From Euclidia mi (Eukaryota; Arthropoda; Insecta; Lepidoptera; Erebidae), in contig OX123186.2 in NCBI GenBank assembly GCA_944739405.2, positions 10,314,995 through 10,378,994 on the forward strand: a DNA stretch of 64,000 bases, read 5' to 3'. Each line of letters opens with the position of its first letter. Position 1 is the stretch's first letter. A model generated the notes under the pieces. The model saw only the letters and a program-made list of their open reading frames with translations, ran no database searches and was not told the origin of the DNA. The position numbers were made by a program, and so were the translations under genes. Below are positions 56,561 to 64,000 of the stretch, piece after piece.

Positions 56561-57430
56561 AATTTTACATAAATTCAAAGTTTGACTTTAGACACTGGAA
56601 ACTGGAGAAAGTGCGCTTTCATTAAACACGTGAATGAAATTTGTAATATGTGCTAAAAACTGTATTTTTGACATTAGTACCTTCAACTAGAATTTTTATA
56701 GCTGCTTTCTGTTACAGAAGTAACAAAATTCATTGTGAGAAGTTTCAGTATTATTGTGTTATATGTATATTACTAATTTAATTTGGATGTAATGCTGTTT
56801 TCTTATACTAAACAGGTGGTAGCCTAGGAACAATCTAGCTAACAGAAAGAATGACGCTCATACGTAGACAATGAATATGATGATTAATATTATTCGACCT
56901 TCCAAATCTCCTTTGCCTCCTCATCCCGTAAAGATTTTCCTTACAGGAACAAGAGCATACATCAGCGGAAGTACTGTTTTATGCTCCGTTTGTGGGTGGA
57001 AGGACACTGAAAATGCGTCGCGTTTTGTGTTTTTGAATACCTCGCATGGTAATAATAACACTTTGCGTTCCTAATAATTATTTAAGTAAAAATTATTGAT
57101 TTAATCGCTATTTAAAATATATTTAACACCAATATATAGGTACATGTTTTTCTAGCCTTATAATTTTATGAGGCTAGAAAAACATTTTACTAATTTTGTT
57201 GTACTTTCATTGGATCCAATATTCGCGAAATATCATAAATGAAATGTCTAAAACATTCAACCATTATATAACGAAGTACGTGATAACAATTCAATGTTTA
57301 CACTAAGTTGGGAAATAAGCAATTATATTCTCCTAATTCAGCCTACTGTTTTATTCTCTTGGTTGTTCCAACCCAAAAACCGTAAGAAACAGTTAAGTTT
57401 TATTAGAAAGTAGGTGTATTGTTTCTAGAA
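56561..57430. other. No gene seen; contains a perfect hairpin at 57144-57185
   Basis: The hairpin pairs ATGTTTTTCTAGCCT with AGGCTAGAAAAACAT around a 12-base AT loop. A 67-codon ORF at 56871-57074 is unassigned. Confidence 0.4.
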
Positions 57431-57774
57431 ATGTTTGGTAAGTATTTCTATGATGGGGTTGATTATCTTTGCGAACAATTACAAGAAATGCTTTAATTTT
57501 GTTCTGTGATAGGTGTATTACTAATAATGTGTTAGCATTATGTGTGTATTGTCAAGGTGTAGGTTGTAAGCAACAGAGATTGTGCCTTATAAAACGTCAT
57601 ACTCGTGATTCACATGAATCTAAATGTACGGCTACATTCAACGAGGTATTTGTTGGTGTATTCAACCACCGCCGCCCTTACGCCTTACCTTTCATTATGC
57701 GAACGCACGCCGCGCCGGACGCACGCCGAACACACGCTGGACAAACGCTTATACCCAATGTGCGTGAGACCTAA
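57431..57774 (+). pseudogene. Unassigned cysteine-rich ORF pair, possibly a broken gene
   Basis: ATG at 57431 opens a 21-codon ORF (MFGKYFYDGVDYLCEQLQEM). It stops at 57494-57496 and overlaps a second frame (57469-57774) with FCDRC, CVYCQGVGC, CLIKRHTRDSHESKC and GVFNHRRPYAL. The Cys and His spacing resembles a zinc-binding domain, and the two frames could be one gene split by a frameshift. I do not recognise the family. The C-terminal part is driven by an ACGCACGCCG-type low-complexity stretch. Chance cannot be excluded. Confidence 0.2.
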
Positions 57775-60700
57775 AGAATTAATAGAATGGAAAATTCATT
57801 ACACAACACAAATTTAATGTCGGAAAAAATTGAAACTTAATATTGAAACCTTATAGTCCTTTTTAAACCAATATCGTGTTTATTTGAACCAAAATCATTT
57901 TGGTACTCCAATTCCGGTTAAGCGTTTAAACACATAAGTTCAAAGTGGTGTTTAGAACACTTACCCAATAAAATAAATATAAATCTGAAGGTGTAAAATA
58001 TTTTTCATTAATAGTATAATACGTTTCATAGAAACGATGTGCCTTTCCCAGGCCAATATTGCGGTTAAAGCAATGTTAGTTTACCTGTTTACTTCTGGGT
58101 TTTCTAAAACTTTACAAATGATTTTCTGAGAGTTTGATAATTCACGATGAAAGCTTACTTCAAGGTAGTTATCGCTTTTGTTTCGGAGCGAAAGAAATAG
58201 TTACTTTGATGTTTAAAATTAAAATGTTTAATATTTGATAAGAGGCCTAGGAAATATTGATTCACGTCTTCACAGATAAAATATTGATACGCGTGCTTAA
58301 ACGAGTTAGTCATCGTCTGGTTAATGGGTTATTTCCTAATCTCATAAAAGTAATAGCACTCCGTACCTCGGTGAACATCTTAAACGATTACACATTGTTG
58401 TCGCAATGATAAATTGAGGTAGTTTCTACGAAGAATCAATACTCTTCAATATCCTAACTGGCATTAGTAGGTATAAAGTGAAGAATATAGAAGGACCATA
58501 ATATGGATACTACCCCTTAAGATTGCGTAGGTCAGACTGTAGTCGATCCGCAAAATAAAACTTATAATATCTCAAATCAGCCAACATTAGATAATTAACT
58601 AACACACAATACATTATTGTTTACTAACTCTCATGTCGTAGCATAACCGAAATAAAATATTTAATTACAAATACTAAACCTGTGCAGCCCAAAATACATT
58701 TAGTAAAACATTACACAAAAACCATCAATAACCCCACAGTAAATAACACAGCAAATAACCCGAACACAGTTAGCGAAATAGTCCAGGAGCTATCGTGCAA
58801 AAAGTTAACTCCAATCTTGAGTTATTTAACAAAACAAGGGTACCAAGGATCTGTCAAAGTCTCGCAGCCTATTCATGCCAAGATAAATACTCGCGGAACG
58901 TGATAAGAGTGAGAGAACTGTAAACATTGTGCCACGAACGCCAGTACGACACTCACTACCTACTACATTTTTCGTCCCTCTCTTTGATTAATGCTCTGAT
59001 ACGTCAAAAACATTTATGTAGTCTGTTTTATGTAGTACCGGAATTTGTGAATTTGTGATGTAGTACCGGAATGGTTGATGGAGATATGTTTGGCGACTCA
59101 AGTTTGATTGGACTTGTAATTGTTATGAGATATTGCTGTTACAGTTTCCAGTTTAGGGTGGTAGAAACGTAAATATTATTGTGCATGTGCTGTTGATTTA
59201 TTAGATGTTATGGGTAGATTTCATGTAGCTATAATGCACCTACCTGGGAATTATTTGTTATGTCTCTATATCAAAATCACATCTCGATCCATATTACACA
59301 CATCTATTTTCATCGTAGGATTCATCCATTCTAACTAGAACTGTCTTTGTTTAGCACGATAGACTTTTAACGATTACTACTTTCACGTACCTGTTTACAA
59401 GCTTTGTAATTAACAAAAACATGGTTCTCCTGTGTTAAAAATCGTAACTATATCTTTATATAATTAACAATTAAGACTGTCCATAGTTGAATTATTATTT
59501 ATCGCAGAGGCCCTTCCAAATATTTTATCAACTGAACGCAAACAACACTACTCAGACGCGAACAAGAATATTTGGATCACAAAACTCGTCACATTGCTAA
59601 ACGGCACTGCCATAAATCACTACAATATCCATCCAGCAGTTCAAATAACATCTAATGGTATAAATATTACGAAAAGCGGCAGATAAAGTAAAAATCAATG
59701 CGTACAACGCTACATATAGGACTGTATGTGGGCATTCCAAGATTATTTATTTTATCACTTATTTCAGCGGCCTGTTACTAAGTAGCTGTCTTATGAAGCC
59801 TTGCTCTATTTCGATAAAAACTGAACCAGTGACTTAGATCGTTGTTATTACGTTCTTAACGTTTATGTTTTTTAGGGCTAGGATATTTTGCGTTGTAGAC
59901 ATCGTGTTTTGATTTCTTTAAGATACAATGTAATATTCTTTGTTGTTCGTCAAAAACCTTGCATTATATTGTGTGTGTATGTTTGTGTGTATGTAGAATG
60001 TAAGGCAACTAGAATTAATTAAATGGCAAACATAAATATATAAATTGCTTAATGATATATACAATTATACATACTACAATATTTGAACTCAAATGGACAC
60101 CGCGCCGCGCGCCGTGCGTTTTTGCCATTGCTTGTTTGACAAGTACAAGCTATGTTTGATTAATCTTTTAAAAGATTTATCCATCTAATTATAAGTCTTG
60201 TTTTCGTTATTTATTGTTAGTATTTTCATGAACTTTCTAAAACGATATTGGGTGAGCGATAGCAAAATTTTGCATTAAGAAATTGTTTCATAAACAGACA
60301 CAATGGTCCTCTGAAGTAGACACAGATGCAACGGACCCACATTTTCATTTCGTTTTCATTTAATAACCAAGGGGGCGAGCATATTGCCGATTACCGAGCA
60401 ATTTTATGATTTCATTAAGACAACACTCGTGTGGAGTAATCAAAACGGCTACTAAGAACATTAAAACTTGGGATAAAGTGTTGGTTAACAAGGATAAAGT
60501 GTTAACAAGTTGCACAGTGAATGGTCTCTGGCCAGAAGCCCGACTGACTAACTTGTCATCATTGAATTGTCGTGACAATTTTCTTCTTCAACCATTCGCT
60601 TTTGCTTATGTACTAATATGTAATATGTTTGTATGTCAGGGATCTCAATCGCGTAAATATTTTCACAGCTTTAAAGTAAATTACGTTTTGATGAAATACG

Positions 60701-61258
60701 TTTCGGCATGGGTTTTAACAACCGAAGTCACTAGCTATAACTGAATATAATCTAATAATCTATTAGTAAATTTATAAACCTCTATTAGTAAAAAAAATGT
60801 CATATAAATTGGTTTGGTTATTAGTGGAGATCTTAACAATCGATATGTGAGAAATATACATTATTTATGATGAATGAGTTGCAGGAAATTCTGCACCTTT
60901 TTGAGCACAACAGGACAGATTTGGTTCAATTCTGACTATTACAAAATATAAACTAGGTAGGTACTTATATTTGTTGTGTATTTGTTAATTTGGCTATATG
61001 TATGATAATATAGTAGTTTCAGAGGCCGTTCCAATACAGCCAGTTTTCATTTGTTCGTATTTTATTTTTGTGATTTCTAACAAAGCTAAAACCGTATTTT
61101 AATTTACCAATATGAACATACTCTCGTTAGCTTTAAATATCCTTTCATTACTTGCCCGTGTGGAAGTACAAATGCAAAGGATCTAAAATTTGTGTCTTTT
61201 TAATCAACTCTTTTGTTTATTACAACCGAGGCTGCATTAATGTAATCACTGTATTTGT
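57775..61258. other. No confident gene
   Basis: AT-rich, with scattered ORFs of 60-112 codons (58682-58903, 60406-60744) lacking motifs. 60366-60402 (GGGGGCGAGCATATTGCCG) is a possible degenerate SINE fragment. A (TG)n-like tract lies near 59970-59995. Confidence 0.4.
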
Positions 61259-61271
61259 TGGTATCATCATA

Positions 61272-62894
61272 TCAGCCAAACGACGTCCACTGCTGGATAT
61301 AGGCCTCCCCCAAGGTTCTCCACACAGACCGGTCTTGAGTCGCCCGCATCCAACCGCCTCCCGCGATCTTGACGAGATCGTCGGTCCACCTTGTGGGGGG
61401 CCTACCTCTGCTGCGTCGTCCGGTACGTGGCCGCCACTCCAGAACCTTTCTGCCCCAACGGCTATCGGTTCTTCGAGCTATGTGCCCTGCCCACTGCCAC
61501 TTCTGCTTGGCTACCCGGAGAGCTATGTCGGCGACTTTGGTTCTACTGCGGATCTCCTCATTTCTGATTCGATCTCGCAGGGAAACTCCAAGTATAGCTC
61601 TCTCCATCGCCCTCTGAGTGACCTTGAGCCTTCTGATAAGGCCCATAGTGAGCGACCAGGTCTCTGATCCGTAAGTCATCACTGGCAACACACACTGGTC
61701 AAAGACTATCGTCTTGAGACACTGCGGGATATCGGACGAGAATATATGTCGTAGCTTCCCGAACGCTGCCCAACCGAGTTGGATTCGACGATTGACCTTC
61801 TCGAAGTTTGACCTACCTAATTGGACTACTTGTCCCAGGTAGATATACTTGTCGACAACTTCGAGCTTAGAGTTCCCAACCTGAATAGGAGCAGGTACAA
61901 CATGGACGTTCGACATGATTTTCGTCTTGTCCATGTTCATCTTAAGACCTACTTGTTGGGAGACTCTACAGAGGCCATCGAGCATTTACCTAGATCTTCC
62001 ATGGTCTCAGCCATGACTACGATATCGTCTGCGAATCGAATGTGAGTGATGTACTCGCCGTTGATGTTGATGCCGAGTCCATTCCAGTCCAAAAGCTTGA
62101 AAACATCCTCCAGCGCAGTGGTAAACTGTTTCGGGGATATGACATCCCCCTGTCTCACCCCTCGCTAGAGTTGAATAGGTTTCAAACTCTGGTCCTGGAG
62201 GCGGACTGACGTAGTGGCGTTTTCATACAAACACTTCAGCACTTCGATATATCGGTAGTCAATCCGGCACCGTTGGAGAGACTATTGCACCGCCCAGATT
62301 TCGATCGAATCGAAGGCTTTCTCATAGTCCACAAACGCCAAGCATAGGGGCTAGTTATACTCCTCGGACTTCTGTATAACCTAAACTATAATGCCGCAGC
62401 GTATGTATGTGGTCTATGGTACTATAGCCCTTACGGAAACTGACTTGTTCGGGAGGCTGGAAGTAGTCTAGCTTACTCTCGAGACGATTCGTGATGACCC
62501 TCTAAAACAGCTTGCAGACGTGGCTCAGAAGTGTGATGGGTCTGTAGTTCTTTAAGAGGGTTTTATCCCCTTTCTTAAAGAAAAGCACCACCACACCTCT
62601 GTGCCACGCCTGTGGCGTCTTACCCTCGAGAATGACGGAATTAAATAGCTTCCGAAGGGCTTCTCTAGCGGGTGTACCGCCGGCCTTTAGAAGCTCGCTC
62701 GTAATTCCGTCATCACCCGGCGCCTTGTTGCTTTTAAGCTGCTTGAGAGCCACACTAATCTCGTGCATGCTGACGTCTGGGATATCTTCGGTATAGTGTC
62801 GGGTCAATCCAGCTCTAGGGTCTGACGCTAGAGTACTTGCGGGTTTTTGCGTTGTCGTGTATAGCTGTCCATAGAACCTTTCGATCTCCTCCAA
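61272..62894 (-). pseudogene. RT of the RTE (BovB-like) LINE (broken)
   Basis: 62502-62894 has RT fingers (ALKQLKSNKAPGDDGITSEL, LLKNYRPITLLSHVCKLF). 62165-62500 is RT palm in scattered frames. 61949-62158 begins MRQGDVISPKQF and contains the catalytic HIRFADDIVVMAETM. 61272-61985 is the C-terminal domain: GLKMNMDKTKIMSN, YIYLGQVVQLG, MTYGSETWSLT, KQKWQWAGHIARR, GRPPTRWTDDL, ending AYIQQWTSFG and stop. The FADD box is intact. The last codons are the ones echoed by the GATGAT-tailed SINEs. Confidence 0.85.
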
Positions 62895-62903
62895 GAGCTC
62901 AGG

Positions 62904-64000
62904 CTAGGACGATACAATTCTGCCATCTTCCGTCTTCAGCTTTTTCAGCTGACTCTGCCCAACAGACAGATCCCTCTGGAACACTTTGGACCCCTTATTC
63001 TGCTCGATCGCCTCACGAACACATTTTGTGTTGTATTGGCGGAGATCGCGAGTCAGAGACTTAGAGATCTGTCTGTTGAGGTGCCGATATTTCGGCATGT
63101 CGTCGGAGGATACCAGAACCATCTTGCGCCTTTCCTCTAACAGCTCGAGGGTCGGACCCGAGATCTTGCTGGTTCTCTTGCTTTTCTGGGGGCTTAAAAA
63201 ATTTTGCCCCTGCTGTATGGACAGCATCCACGAACCCATTACTGTACTCATCCACATCTACGCATTCGCCCAAGCATTCGAAACGGTTCTTGAGTTCGAG
63301 CTGATAGCTCTCGGGGTTTTGGATATGAACCGTTGCCGGTCGGAGCGTGGACTTTATCAACCTTGACCGTTCGAGGCTTGTACAGATATTCAATGTGCCT
63401 CTTACCATTCGGTGATCGCTCCCCACTTTAAGTGAATTGATCACGGAGACATAATTGAATATCTGCCTCTTTGTCGACATGATAAAGTCGATCTCATTTT
63501 TGGTGGCACCGTCTGGACTTACCCAGGTCCACTTGCGGCATTCTCGCTTCTTGAAGAAGGAATTCATCATGTAGAGTCCTTCCTTCTCCATAAAACTAGC
63601 CAGCAAGTGACCCCGGGAATTCCGATGCCCATAACCAAATTGCCCCACTCTCAGCTCATCACCGTCGCGTTTACCCAGTTTCGCGTTAAAATCTCCCATG
63701 ACCACAGTGTAATGGTTTCTGAAGCCATGTATAGCCCGAGATATGTCCTCGTACATGGCCTCCACCTCCTCATCGGGGTGCGTCGAGATCGGAGTGTATG
63801 ACCTTCAGCGAATACCGCTTGAATATTCTGAGTATAAGGTACGCTACCCTGCTCGACACACTCCCGATATTTACCACGTTGGTCACGAGAGATTTGTGGA
63901 CGAGGAACCCGACACCACCTTGGGACTGTTGGTCGCCCTCCCGGTAGAAGAGCACGTTACCGGAATTGAGAACTATCGAGTCCTCCCCCTGTCTTCGGAC
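62904..64000 (-). pseudogene. AP endonuclease and linker of the RTE (BovB-like) LINE, partial
   Basis: 63770-63955 has GGVGFLVHKSLVTNVVN. 63061-63765 has TVVMGDFNAKLGKRDGDELR (GDFNA motif), ATKNEIDFIMSTKR and the catalytic SDHRMVRGTL, then the linker. 62904-63257 continues the linker (LTRDLRQYNTKCVREAIEQN). Frames change at 63768 and about 63060-63250. The N-terminus lies beyond the window. Confidence 0.8.

Larger units (their letters stand above)
61259..64000 (-). mobile_element. RTE (BovB-like) LINE, 3' 2.7 kb, cut by window edge
   Basis: A minus-strand LINE. The 3' end at 61259-61275 is an ATGATGATAC-type tail directly after the ORF stop (TGA), as in RTE elements. Going right: RT C-terminus, RT palm, RT N-terminus, linker and AP endonuclease up to the edge. 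Frames are broken at several places (about 61960, 62165-62500, 62900, 63060, 63768), so it is dead. It is distinct from the RTE family at 3009 and 13722. Confidence 0.85.

Noticed and set aside
60366..60402. SINE-like fragment GGGGGCGAGCATATTGCCG
   Set aside because: The similarity to SINE middles is limited to about 30 bases and there are no boundaries, so it was not listed as an element.
61152..61667. 171-codon plus-strand ORF
   Set aside because: It overlaps, antisense, the conserved C-terminal RT domain of the BovB-like LINE.

Overview
This window looks like AT-rich, gene-poor nuclear DNA from a moth or butterfly (Lepidoptera). The evidence is the mixture of repeats: short Helitron-like elements ending CTAG, tRNA-headed SINEs with GATGATGAT or GTATGTAT tails, RTE-type LINEs, BEL/Pao LTR elements, a Penelope-like element and a mariner relic. 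No complete host protein-coding gene is recognisable. The only host signal I would defend is a candidate promoter and 5' exon ending in a GTAAGT splice donor near 36059.

Layout. 1-3000: AT-rich DNA with two Helitron-like elements. 3009-7206: a near full-length but decayed RTE-type LINE on the minus strand, interrupted by a plus-strand CR1/Jockey-like LINE fragment (4578-5333). 7.2-17 kb: SINEs, a Helitron, a Penelope-like (GIY-YIG) relic between long inverted repeats (9495-10699), and a 5'-truncated RTE LINE (13722-15031). 17100-24762: BEL/Pao element A, minus strand, with 726-bp LTRs and target duplication ATATT. 25-29.7 kb: SINEs, a 671-bp MITE with a 9-bp target duplication, and perfect hairpins. 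29742-34543: BEL-type element C, internally deleted and inserted cleanly into a SINE (target duplication AACAT). 35.5-36.1 kb: candidate promoter and exon. 37921-39073: truncated LINE. 39-45 kb: SINEs, Helitron, mariner, and a repeat with AGGGTTCCGTAC inverted ends. 45342-52681: BEL/Pao element B, minus strand, with 634-bp LTRs and target duplication ATAAT; its gag is intact. 52.7-61.2 kb: mostly featureless, with one Helitron, a cluster of GC-rich hairpins and a cysteine-rich ORF. 61259-64000: an RTE (BovB-like) LINE running off the right edge.

How the parts relate. The LINEs supply the machinery that the SINEs appear to borrow. The 3' tails of the SINEs match the last codons plus the stop codon of the two RTE LINE families seen here. 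One SINE head module is joined to both tail types. BEL/Pao elements A and B have closely similar bodies but strongly diverged LTR cores. In both copies gag is separated from an in-frame pol only by the same amber codon (CAA CAA TAG GTC), which suggests stop-codon readthrough. Both copies now carry disabling lesions in pol. All identity and mismatch statements are by-eye counts.
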